Shown here: piece by piece, positions 1 to 7,501 of the stretch | Layout: each line of letters opens with the position of its first letter | Numbering within the stretch: the stretch's first letter is position 1 | NCBI GenBank assembly: GCA_947478005.1 | Contig: CANJVG010000007.1 | Span: 1 to 62,002, forward strand | Direction of reading: 5' to 3' | DNA from: Bacteroidota bacterium | GTDB taxonomy: Bacteria; Bacteroidota; Bacteroidia; Chitinophagales; LD1 | Length of the DNA stretch: 62,002 bases | The notes under the pieces: generated by a model | Database searches by the model: none | What the model saw: only the letters and a program-made list of their open reading frames with translations | What the model was told of the DNA's origin: nothing | Program-made: the position numbers and the translations under genes

Positions 1-194
1 ATTAAAGCGCCCTGCTGGTCGGGGGTGACCATTACGCCTCCATATATAGATGCCGCTTTGGAGCAATGCTTATATAAATGATGCAAACCTCTGGCGCGCG
101 CCTCTTCGGTTTTCCCCTCAAACGCATACTTCATTAAAGGATAGTGCAAAAAAGCATCGGCCAGTACTTCGCCTGCCTGTTGATATGGGTGCAT
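1..194 (-). CDS. Partial GNAT-like acetyltransferase (N-terminus only)
   Basis: A minus-strand reading frame starts at ATG 194-192 and runs off the left edge of the window, giving about 64 residues. An in-frame TGA lies about 30 bases upstream, so this ATG is the best start. The translation begins MHPYQQAGEVLADAFLHYP and continues with a segment rich in Lys, Arg and His, then a strand-like GGVMVTPD. The DAF...PL pattern followed by a V-x-TP-D strand is typical of the N-terminal part of GNAT-family N-acetyltransferases. The acetyl-CoA-binding motif would lie beyond the edge, so the family call is tentative. It is divergent from the fatty acid hydroxylase gene at 581, with a tandem array between them. 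Confidence 0.5.
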   Translation of the reverse strand, partial: MHPYQQAGEVLADAFLHYPLMKYAFEGKTEEARARGLHHLYKHCSKAASIYGGVMVTPDQQGAL

Positions 195-260
195 GGTGTC
201 AAAAATCGCATAAAAGTGCAGAAAATGTCAAAAACATTAAGAAATGGAGATTTGCCAGCC

Positions 261-533
261 ATTGGTGGGTTCCCCATAATGATTGGTGCGGACTACAAAA
301 CGATTGGTGGGCGCTACAAAATGATTGGTGGGGACCGCAAAACGATTGGTAGGGACTACAAAATGGTTGGTTAGTACCACAGAATTGATGGTGGGTTCTA
401 CAAAATGATTGGTTGGAGCTACAAATTGAATGGTGGGTTCCACGAAACGATTGGCGGGGACTACAAAATGGTTGGTTGGAGCTCCAAAACGATTGCAGGG
501 TACCGCAGAACGGTTGATGGGCGGTGCAATGAG
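261..533. repeat. Degenerate tandem array 1, period 21 bp, 13 units
   Basis: Thirteen consecutive 21-bp units can be counted without gaps from 261 to 533. Each unit has the form (A/G)TTGGT-GGG-x-ctaCAAAA(C/T)G; the units differ at several positions but never lose phase. No unique spacers are present, so this is not a CRISPR. The array lies between two divergent genes and ends 48 bp before the ATG of the fatty acid hydroxylase. On the minus strand it is open as heptapeptides of the PTNRFVV type, but both plus-strand frames through it contain stops, so coding is unlikely. It shares only its period, not its sequence, with the array at 15814. Confidence 0.85.
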
Positions 534-580
534 CAATTTTAATTTAGTTTCTATTTTGTGTCGCATAAACCCGCCCAATT

Positions 581-1420
581 ATGGTTCACGAAGTTTTTGG
601 AATTCGGCATTTTGATGAAAAAGCCGTGGTGGTTATTCTGTTTGTTTTTGGCATTGCCGAAGCTCTGTTGGGCGCTTACAAAAATTCGAAAAGAACCTGG
701 CAAGATTATCTGGCCGAGTTGGTCAGTTTTCCGCAGCTCACTATTTTAATACAGCCCGGTATTTTGCTGTTGGTTGGTTTTTTAGGCCGCGAATATTTCC
801 CCGATCAGGAAGGCATCTTTGCTTCGGTCGCATTCGGTTATCAGTTCCTGATTTTAATTCTTATTGAAGATTTGCCGCAATACTGGTGGCACCGGCTGGC
901 GCATCATTCGCCCTTGCTTTGGAAATTTCACGTGGCACATCATGCTTCCCCTGCTATGGGTGTAGGGGTGGTGTTTCGCAATGCTGCTCTCTATTATTTT
1001 TTCATGCCTAATATCTGGCTGGCATCTATTGCTGTGTTTCTCGGTTTTGGAAAAATGTATGTGGTTTACACGGTGGTGAAACTGCTCATTATTATAGGAG
1101 CCCACAGCGAACTGCGCTGGGATAGTTTTCTATATCGTCACAAACTATTGCATCCGCTGGCCTGGCTGCTCGAGCATTTAATTTCTACTCCTGCTACTCA
1201 TTTTGCACATCATGGTTTAACCAACGATGATGGCATCAGCAATAACAATGGCAACTTCGGCAATATGCTTTTTATCTGGGACCAGCTTTTTGGCACCGCT
1301 AAGTTTACGCGCCAGTATCCTTCGCAATTCGGTATTGAAAACGACCCGAAGGACCCATGGTATGTGCAGTTGTATTATCCTTTTGTCCGCTCGAAGAAAA
1401 AGGATAGCGCCCTGAAATAG
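581..1420 (+). CDS. Fatty acid hydroxylase / sterol desaturase family membrane protein
   Basis: The 279-residue protein has several hydrophobic segments and the di-iron histidine motifs of the fatty acid hydroxylase superfamily (PF04116): HRLAHH (HX3HH, near residue 107), HVAHH (HX2HH, near residue 119) and HFAHH (near residue 209). Members are membrane di-iron enzymes that hydroxylate or desaturate sterols, fatty acids, sphingolipids or carotenoids. The substrate cannot be read from the sequence. Length is normal for the bacterial family. The start at 581 follows array 1 by 48 bp; no convincing Shine-Dalgarno is present, as usual in Bacteroidota. A noncoding stretch separates it from the lipoprotein gene downstream. 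Confidence 0.88.
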   Translation: MVHEVFGIRHFDEKAVVVILFVFGIAEALLGAYKNSKRTWQDYLAELVSFPQLTILIQPGILLLVGFLGREYFPDQEGIFASVAFGYQFLILILIEDLPQYWWHRLAHHSPLLWKFHVAHHASPAMGVGVVFRNAALYYFFMPNIWLASIAVFLGFGKMYVVYTVVKLLIIIGAHSELRWDSFLYRHKLLHPLAWLLEHLISTPATHFAHHGLTNDDGISNNNGNFGNMLFIWDQLFGTAKFTRQYPSQFGIENDPKDPWYVQLYYPFVRSKKKDSALK

Positions 1421-1570
1421 CAAGCATACCGTTTATCGCATCTACCCTCTCCCCTTATACTGTTGAATAATCAGTCAGCCGAGAAACTGATGAGTATCAC
1501 CAGTGGTTTTGAGTCTGCTCATGGCGCCTGATTAGGGCCTGATACATATTTGCATTCAAAACCAAACAAC

Positions 1571-2296
1571 ATGAAAACAATGCAATCTATGCTAAAGAAG
1601 GCGATGCTGATTTCACTTATTCTCAGCGCCCTGTTTATAGTAAACTCGTGTAAAAAGAAAACCGAAACCGACCCGAATGTATTGACCGGAGAAACCAATC
1701 TTCCGCTCACTCAAAAAGATAGTGTGACGAATATCTATTTTCTGGTTAATGGGGTAAACCTGCCCGGAACCACCTTTAAAGTGTTGAGCAACGATAACGG
1801 AATGGTTACCTACGGTGCCACTGTCAGCACAGCCGCTTATCCCGATTCGCTGATAGCCGATTTAATTACGATAGTGCCTCAGTTGATTAGCTACTATAAG
1901 CCGAAAGATGTAACCTGGAGTATTGGCACCAACGGAACACTGAACGTTCAGTTTAAGCTGAAGATAACTTCGGAGGGGATGCAGAATTATTTTATTGACG
2001 GAAAACCTTGGACTGTAAAATATGCCGACCCTGTGGGTACAGACTATTCTGTTACCCGCGATAACGGACAAACACTAACAGCGACCGTTACGGAAAAAAC
2101 CGGTGTAGACGATTGGCCATACAGTTTTTGGCAAATCAAAACCAGCAAAGTAGAGTATGTGGCGCCAACTGATGATCCGGTGTTAACCAAAGTTACCTTT
2201 CGGGTAAATCACAAATTCGGATTGGTATATGTAAAAGCGGAAGGTAAAAACGGGAAGGTGATTGAAATTAATCTGATATCGTTCTTCTTGTTGTAA
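1571..2296 (+). CDS. Secreted lipoprotein of unknown function
   Basis: I start it at the second Met (1571), which directly precedes a basic and then hydrophobic signal peptide ending in the lipobox LFIVNSC; the mature protein would be lipid-anchored at the Cys and carries the KKK stretch common after Bacteroidota lipoboxes. The remaining ~205 residues are Thr- and Val-rich and look all-beta, with no motif I recognise. It is probably a periplasmic or outer-membrane lipoprotein. It stands alone between the hydroxylase gene and rluF, so context gives no role. An upstream ATG at 1550 is in frame but would put seven residues before the signal peptide. Confidence 0.75.
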   Translation: MKTMQSMLKKAMLISLILSALFIVNSCKKKTETDPNVLTGETNLPLTQKDSVTNIYFLVNGVNLPGTTFKVLSNDNGMVTYGATVSTAAYPDSLIADLITIVPQLISYYKPKDVTWSIGTNGTLNVQFKLKITSEGMQNYFIDGKPWTVKYADPVGTDYSVTRDNGQTLTATVTEKTGVDDWPYSFWQIKTSKVEYVAPTDDPVLTKVTFRVNHKFGLVYVKAEGKNGKVIEINLISFFLL

Positions 2297-2349
2297 TTGA
2301 ACAGGAAGCCTCTCGCTTGAGTTTTGATAGATAAATCCTCTTGAACGAA

Positions 2350-2445
2350 TTAAGAGCTAAGGTCAGCAGAATTGGTTTGAAAAAAGACTTCGTGGGAAAA
2401 TGCCCGATACAGGGCGGCTGCGAGTGCTACTTTTTTAAATTCACC
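2350..2445 (-). pseudogene. Remnant of a DUF218/YdcF-type gene
   Basis: Read on the minus strand, the stretch begins FKKVALAAALYRAF and continues through FFQTN to a TAA at 2352-2350. This matches the C-terminal region of the intact DUF218 protein encoded at 3223-3867, which reads FKKVALAADPYQAF and then FIEAN. The DNA similarity is also direct: about 43 bases around 2398-2440 and 3435-3477 differ at only a few positions. The homology stops where rluF begins, and no start or N-terminal half is present. It is therefore a scrap of a second, lost DUF218 gene or of a partial duplication. Confidence 0.75.
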
Positions 2446-2447
2446 GC

Positions 2448-3209
2448 GTGCAAAAACCGCAGGAGGGAGTTCAGCTTAATAAATACATCAGTTCATCAGG
2501 GCTTTGCTCGCGCAGAGAAGCCGACCGATATATAGAAGAAGGGCGTGTGACCGTTAATGATGAAGTCGCCTTGATGGCTGCGCGGGTGCAGGCGGGCGAT
2601 GTAGTGGCGGTGGATGGCGAAAAAATTAAAATCAGTCGCAAGCAAAGTGCCTACATTGCTTTCCACAAGCCCAAGGGCGTAACGAGCACCACCGACCCTA
2701 CCGACAAAAGCAACATCATTTACTATCTCAATTATCCCAAACGCATTTTCCCGATAGGTCGGCTCGATAAAGATTCGGAAGGATTGATTCTGCTGACGAA
2801 CGATGGCGATATTGTCAATAAAATTCTTCGTGCCGGAAACGAACACGAGAAGGAATACATCGTTACGGTGAACAAAGCCATTACTCCCGACTTTGTAAAA
2901 CGTATGTCGAACGGCCTTCCGATTCTTGGTGAAAAAACAAAGCCTTGCATTGTTCGCCAGCTTGGCAACCGAAGTTTTAAAATCGTTCTGACACAAGGAT
3001 TAAACCGGCAGATAAGACGGATGTGCGAATACCTCGATTACGGAGTAATCACATTAAAGCGCATTCGCGTAATGAATATTGGGTTAGGAAATTTGGAGTT
3101 AGGCAAATGGCGTAATCTCTCCTTTGCCGAAACCGAGGCGATGAATAAAATGCTCGCAGATTCCAGCAAAACGCAGGAAGCATCGGTGGGGAAGAAAAAG
3201 AGAAGATAA
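2448..3209 (+). CDS. rluF: 23S rRNA pseudouridine synthase RluF-like
   Basis: The protein begins with an S4 RNA-binding domain (LNKYISSSGLCSRREADRYI, residues ~9-30) followed by an RsuA/RluB/E/F-type catalytic domain. The conserved motif GRLDKDSEGLILLTNDGD around residue 105 carries the catalytic Asp, and QGLNRQIRRMCEYL near residue 183 is the typical C-terminal motif of RluF. The enzyme converts a uridine in 23S rRNA (U2604 in E. coli) to pseudouridine. The C-terminus is Lys/Arg-rich. The start is a GTG at 2448, 12 bases after an in-frame TAA, so little choice exists. The DUF218 scrap ends just upstream. Confidence 0.9.
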   Translation: MQKPQEGVQLNKYISSSGLCSRREADRYIEEGRVTVNDEVALMAARVQAGDVVAVDGEKIKISRKQSAYIAFHKPKGVTSTTDPTDKSNIIYYLNYPKRIFPIGRLDKDSEGLILLTNDGDIVNKILRAGNEHEKEYIVTVNKAITPDFVKRMSNGLPILGEKTKPCIVRQLGNRSFKIVLTQGLNRQIRRMCEYLDYGVITLKRIRVMNIGLGNLELGKWRNLSFAETEAMNKMLADSSKTQEASVGKKKRR

Positions 3210-3222
3210 GCCTCAGGACTGC

Positions 3223-3867
3223 TTATTCCTTCGGCAGTTCGGGCAGGTTGTTGTGGTTAGTGTGTTTAATGCGGGTGCCAAAACTTTCTCTTTTGTTGAG
3301 CGGCACAAAATCTTTTACAAAAGCGGAGGAAGCATCAATCTTCGGCACCGGCAGATAAAGCATCTTAAGCGAATCAACGGCTATGGGCAAAATACCCATG
3401 TCCGGCAAATTGGCTTCTATAAAACCTTCGAGAAAAAATGCCTGATAGGGGTCGGCTGCGAGTGCTACCTTTTTAAAGCCGAGCTTTTGCGCCAGCAAAT
3501 AACTGTAGTACACATTCTCTTTGCCGTGTTCGGCCTTTGTTTCGGCAAAAACATTTTGTGCCGGCACACCCATTGCTTCTGCAATCAGCTTCATGGTCTT
3601 TCCTTCCACATAAGGCGAGTAACAAGCGGCTCCCGAAAAAATAATGTTCTTCGTCACCCCTCGTTTATACAATTCATTGGCCCAAATAATGCGCGCATTA
3701 AATCCGTTGGTTTGTTGCTTGGCGGTGTCGTATGCAATGCCCGGAACAATCACCACATCATAGGGCGCTTGGGGCAAATATTTTGCGGTCATCTGATTGG
3801 CAATCTTCGTGACGTTGCAGGCTGCCATCAGAGAAAGTGAGAGGAATAAAAGAAAATATCTAAGCAT
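3223..3867 (-). CDS. DUF218 (YdcF/SanA-like) lipoprotein
   Basis: The 214-residue protein has a signal peptide ending in LMAAC, a plausible lipobox, then a DUF218 domain with the opening strand YDVVIVPGIAYD and the internal IIFSGAACYSPYVEGK motif (the SGG-like loop), ending with the strand KVALAADPYQAF. DUF218 proteins of the ElyC/SanA/YdcF type act at the cell envelope; the precise reaction is not established for most. It converges with rluF, ending 13 bp after it. A diverged fragment of the same domain lies at 2350-2445. Envelope localisation is inferred from the signal peptide. Confidence 0.82.
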   Translation of the reverse strand: MLRYFLLFLSLSLMAACNVTKIANQMTAKYLPQAPYDVVIVPGIAYDTAKQQTNGFNARIIWANELYKRGVTKNIIFSGAACYSPYVEGKTMKLIAEAMGVPAQNVFAETKAEHGKENVYYSYLLAQKLGFKKVALAADPYQAFFLEGFIEANLPDMGILPIAVDSLKMLYLPVPKIDASSAFVKDFVPLNKRESFGTRIKHTNHNNLPELPKE

Positions 3868-3999
3868 GTCGTTGGTTGTTTACTAAACCGCAAATAAAAT
3901 CAAAAGCAAATCGCCAATAGTTTTGGGCGAAGAAAAATACTTTTCGATTTGCACAAAACTCAATTCTGTTTTTCCATCTTTAACCTAGATTAATTTAGT

Positions 4000-4587
4000 A
4001 TGACATCTAAACCTCATCCATTACGCCAACTTATAGAGCAGTTCATTAAACTTACCGATGCAGAGTGGGAAATGTTCCCTCCGCACCTTACGGAGAAGAA
4101 AATTAAGAAGAATGAATTTATGCTTCGCGAAGGGCAAGTGGGTCGCGAGTTGGGTTATGTAATAGAAGGAGAAATGCGTCATTTCTACACCCGCAATGGA
4201 GAAGAAAAGACCACCTATTTTTATTTTGAAAACTCATTGGTCGGGCCTTATGTAAGTTGTATCAATGGCCAGCCTTCGCTCATCAGTTTCGAAGCAGTCT
4301 CCGACACTCGGCTGCTTGTGTTCCCCTATGCTGCCCTGCAATCACTTTATTCACAAAGCCATAGCTGGGAAAAGTTTGGAAGATTGCTGGCGGAATATAT
4401 TGCCCTTGGTTTAGAAGATCGAATGGTGGGTTTGCTTACTCTTAGTCCCGAAGAACGATATGTGCAACTGCTGGAAAGCAACAAGAAAAAAATAATAGAG
4501 CGCATACCCCAGCATTTAATAGCCAATTATCTCGGCATAACCCCCGTTAGCCTGAGCCGCATTCGTCAGCGCCTGCTCAAAAAATAA
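4000..4587 (+). CDS. Crp/Fnr family transcriptional regulator
   Basis: The 195-residue protein has an N-terminal cyclic-nucleotide-binding-like beta-roll (residues ~25-115, with LREGQVGRELGYVIEGEMRHFY) and a C-terminal helix-turn-helix ending in HLIANYLGITPVSLSRIRQRL, whose LGITPVSLSRIR is the recognition helix. The cNMP-binding Arg-Ser pocket of true CRP is not evident and no Fnr-type cysteine cluster is seen, so the ligand is unknown. This short form is abundant in Bacteroidota. It lies just upstream of, and in line with, the DUF4260 gene (gap 78 bp), which may be its target. Target promoters cannot be identified here. Confidence 0.88.
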   Translation: MTSKPHPLRQLIEQFIKLTDAEWEMFPPHLTEKKIKKNEFMLREGQVGRELGYVIEGEMRHFYTRNGEEKTTYFYFENSLVGPYVSCINGQPSLISFEAVSDTRLLVFPYAALQSLYSQSHSWEKFGRLLAEYIALGLEDRMVGLLTLSPEERYVQLLESNKKKIIERIPQHLIANYLGITPVSLSRIRQRLLKK

Positions 4588-4665
4588 AAAGGGCGTTCCT
4601 GTTTTCTTATCCATTGTTAATGAAATGCGGTTCGCCAAACCGCAAGTTTGCATCACTAAAAAACA

Positions 4666-5022
4666 ATGCAAATGAAAAACATCATTCAACTCGAAGAATT
4701 AGGATTACTCGCCCTCGCCATTTTCGCTCTTTATTTTCAACCGCTTCAATTCTCCTGGTGGGTTTGGGTGCTGCTCTTTCTATTGCCCGACATTGGCATG
4801 GTGGGTTATCTCATCAACACCGAAGTGGGTGCCGTTACCTACAATCTTCTCCATCATCGTTTCATTGGTGTGGCGGTCTTGGCGGTAGGATATTTTACAC
4901 AAAACCAATACTTAGTTCTTGCCGGATTGATTCTTCTGGGCCACTCCACCTTCGACCGCGCTTTGGGTTATGGTTTGAAATTCCCCGATAGCTTTAAGCA
5001 TACCAGTTTAGGTTGGTTGTAA
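4666..5022 (+). CDS. DUF4260 family membrane protein
   Basis: A 118-residue, very hydrophobic protein with about four transmembrane segments and the motifs LLPDIGMVGYL, YNLLHHR and GHSTFDRALGYGLK, all characteristic of DUF4260. The function of the family is unknown; it is usually a single small gene next to a regulator. Two start codons (4666 and 4672) are possible; I keep the first. The stop codon falls within a 12-bp sequence, TTGTAAATCC and flanks, that recurs after the hairpin element downstream. Confidence 0.85.
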   Translation: MQMKNIIQLEELGLLALAIFALYFQPLQFSWWVWVLLFLLPDIGMVGYLINTEVGAVTYNLLHHRFIGVAVLAVGYFTQNQYLVLAGLILLGHSTFDRALGYGLKFPDSFKHTSLGWL

Positions 5023-5206
5023 ATCCATAGGTGTTCGGAAGACTTACGAAGTAGGCGCTGTCATGCTGAATTTTGGCTTTGCAAAATGAAGCATCTTGTA
5101 TTCTTTGCACAGAAAATACAAGTTCCTTCACTTCGCAAAGCCTTCGTTCAGGATGACAAAAGCCTTCTTCCGAATAGTTGTGGTTGTAAATCCTACTTTT
5201 CGGAAA
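5010..5206. repeat. Long imperfect inverted repeat (REP/MITE-like) with short flanking direct repeat
   Basis: The ends TGTCATGCTGAA (5059-5070) and TTCAGGATGACA (5147-5158) are inverted copies with one mismatch. Nested inside are further inverted pairs: GGCTTTGC/GCAAAGCC and CTTGTATT/AATACAAG. Together they make an imperfect hairpin of about 100 bases. Outside it, GGTTGTAAATCC followed by TTCGGAA occurs on both sides (near 5012-5040 and 5180-5204) as a direct repeat. Elements starting with a GTCATGCTGA-like end are familiar as dispersed noncoding repeats in Bacteroidota genomes. No ORF is present in it. Confidence 0.7.
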
Positions 5207-5249
5207 CGAGAAGAAGAATCTCTCTATCATTGCCCGAGAAATCGAAATC

Positions 5250-7448
5250 TTGAAAAGCAAAGTCCTTTTAATTACTCCTCCGTTTACTCAACTAAACACG
5301 CCCTATCCCGCCACGGCCTATCTCAAAGGTTTTCTGAAAACCAAACAGATAGAAGCACATCAGGCAGACCTGGGCATTGAAGTTATTCTGGAGTTGTTTT
5401 CAAAAAAAGGCTTGCAGGATTTCTTCGAAAAACTCGAAACCTTCGATTTAGAGTTGAGCGAAAACTGCTACCGCATCTATAATCTTCGCGAAGATTATCT
5501 GCAAACAATTGATGTGGTGATTCGTTTTCTGCAAAACAAAAACCCAACCCTCGCTCATGCCATCTGCGATAGAACATTTCTGCCCGAAGCCTCGCGGTTT
5601 AAAGAGGTAGAAGATTTAGAATGGGCGTTTGGCAGTATGGGCATTCAGGATAGAGCAAGGCACCTCGCTACTTTATATTTGGAAGATTTAAGCGACCTCA
5701 TCAAAGAAACCTTAGACCCTCACTTCGGGTTCAGCCGCTATGCCGAACGATTGGGGAGAACCGCCACTCACTTCGATGAGCTTCATCAATCATTGCTTGC
5801 GCCTAATTCAGTTGTTGCCGATATTCTTGAAAAACGGTTGGCTGAAAAGATGCAGCAGTGGGAGCCTACGGTAGTTTGTTTATCCGTTCCGTTTCCCGGC
5901 AATTTGTTCGGAGCCTTTAAGTGTGCGCAGTTCATTAAGAAGAATTATCCCAAAGTGAAAATTGTTTTTGGTGGTGGATATGCCAATACAGAACTGAGAA
6001 GTTTAAAGGAGCCTTTAATTTTTGATTTCGTGGACTTTGTTTGTCTGGATGATGGCGAAGCAACCTTGCTTTATCTTTTAGAATATCTTGAAGGAACGCG
6101 CGAAGTCAAAAATCTGAAACGTGTTTTCCTACGCGAATACGAAAAAGTGATTTACTGCAACGGAGCGAAAGAGCCCGACATTGCACAAAAAGACACGGGT
6201 ACACCGGACTACAACGATTTGTTGTTGGAGGATTACATCTCGGTGATAGAAGTGGCAAATCCGATGCACCGCCTGTGGAGCGATGGCCGCTGGAATAAAT
6301 TGACACTGGCACACGGTTGCTATTGGGGCAAGTGCAGCTTTTGCGACATTTCGTTGGACTACATTAAAAACTACGAGCCACTTACCGCCTCTCTGTTGTG
6401 CGATCGCATGGAGGAAATAATAGCACAGACCAAGCAAAATGGTTTTCATTTTGTAGACGAAGCCGCGCCACCCAATCTGCTGCGCGAGGTGGCCTTAGAA
6501 ATCATTCGCAGAAAACTAACAGTAGCTTGGTGGACGAATATCCGTTTCGAAAAAACATTTACGGCTGATTTATCTTTGTTGTTGAAGGCCAGCGGCTGCA
6601 TAGCTGTGGCCGGAGGTTTGGAAGTAGCTTCCGATAGATTGTTGGCGATGATGAAAAAAGGAGTAACCGTGGCGCAGGTGGCACAGGTGGCTGATGGTTT
6701 CACCAAAGCTGGCATCATGGTTCATGCCTATTTAATGTATGGCTTCCCCACCCAAACAGAACAGGAAACTATCGATGCGCTCGAAATGGTGCGTCAGCTT
6801 TTCGAAAACGGAGTTCTGCAATCGGGCTTCTGGCATCGGTTCGCCATGACGGCACATAGCCCCGTTGGCTTGCAACCTGCCAAGTTTGAAGTGGAGAAAG
6901 TAGGTCCCGATTTTGGCGGCTTTGCCGATAACGATTTATTTCACGAAGACCCCACCGGTGCCGATCATGATTTGTTTTCAGAAGGGCTGCGCAAATCGTT
7001 GTTCAATTATATGCACGGCACTTGTTTCGATTATTCCTTGCAGGAGTGGTTTGATATGGAAGTTCCAGAAACAAGCATTTCTTCAAGCTATATAGAGATC
7101 TGCTTAGGTGATGGATTGAAAGAAACATCCAAGCAAAATTCAATCGTGGTTTGGCTCGGCAATCTTCCCGAATTGATTTTGTTCGAAGCAAAGCAGGGCA
7201 ATAAGCAAATTGAAATGGCACAGTTGGAGTTCTTTGATAAAAAGAAAGACTGGCAACTGCAATTAAATGCAAACGAAGGTAAATGGATTGCGGCCATCAT
7301 GCCACAACTGATTATTGCAGAACAACGTCCGCTTGCCTACAAGGAACTAAAGGAAAGCTACGAAACAGCCACCAAGCAAAAGTTTGAAAATTTCAGTACT
7401 TCAAACATTTGGCTGCAATTAAGAGAAAACGGCCTGTTGATTTTGTGA
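5250..7448 (+). CDS. B12-binding-type radical SAM protein
   Basis: The 732-residue protein starts (TTG) with a strand KSKVLLITPPFTQ and has a region around residues 200-290 with VVCLSVPFPGNLFGA and VKIVFGGGYANTE, which looks like the Rossmann-like cobalamin-binding domain of this superfamily, though the DxHxxG cobalamin motif is not visible. The radical SAM domain begins near residue 350 with GCYWGKCSFCD, whose three cysteines ligate the 4Fe-4S cluster. The spacing is Cx4Cx2C, not the usual Cx3Cx2C. Later come FHFVDEAAPP and GGLEVASDRLL. The ~190-residue C-terminal extension is unassigned. Substrate unknown; it lies directly before recG but with a 53-bp gap. Confidence 0.85.
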   Translation: MKSKVLLITPPFTQLNTPYPATAYLKGFLKTKQIEAHQADLGIEVILELFSKKGLQDFFEKLETFDLELSENCYRIYNLREDYLQTIDVVIRFLQNKNPTLAHAICDRTFLPEASRFKEVEDLEWAFGSMGIQDRARHLATLYLEDLSDLIKETLDPHFGFSRYAERLGRTATHFDELHQSLLAPNSVVADILEKRLAEKMQQWEPTVVCLSVPFPGNLFGAFKCAQFIKKNYPKVKIVFGGGYANTELRSLKEPLIFDFVDFVCLDDGEATLLYLLEYLEGTREVKNLKRVFLREYEKVIYCNGAKEPDIAQKDTGTPDYNDLLLEDYISVIEVANPMHRLWSDGRWNKLTLAHGCYWGKCSFCDISLDYIKNYEPLTASLLCDRMEEIIAQTKQNGFHFVDEAAPPNLLREVALEIIRRKLTVAWWTNIRFEKTFTADLSLLLKASGCIAVAGGLEVASDRLLAMMKKGVTVAQVAQVADGFTKAGIMVHAYLMYGFPTQTEQETIDALEMVRQLFENGVLQSGFWHRFAMTAHSPVGLQPAKFEVEKVGPDFGGFADNDLFHEDPTGADHDLFSEGLRKSLFNYMHGTCFDYSLQEWFDMEVPETSISSSYIEICLGDGLKETSKQNSIVVWLGNLPELILFEAKQGNKQIEMAQLEFFDKKKDWQLQLNANEGKWIAAIMPQLIIAEQRPLAYKELKESYETATKQKFENFSTSNIWLQLRENGLLIL

Positions 7449-7501
7449 AGCCTACTTATGGCAATCAATTCTAAATTCGAAACTTCAATTTCACAGCGCT
7501 C

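Noticed and set aside
261-533. CRISPR array
   Set aside because: Units are contiguous, degenerate and of 21 bp, with no spacers and no cas genes in the window.
237-578. Minus-strand heptapeptide protein in array 1
   Set aside because: The open frame follows from a repeat unit divisible by three; other arrays are not open in the same way, and no start context or signal supports a gene.
2496-2996. 166-residue minus-strand ORF
   Set aside because: It is the complement of rluF, which has clear family motifs in the plus frame.
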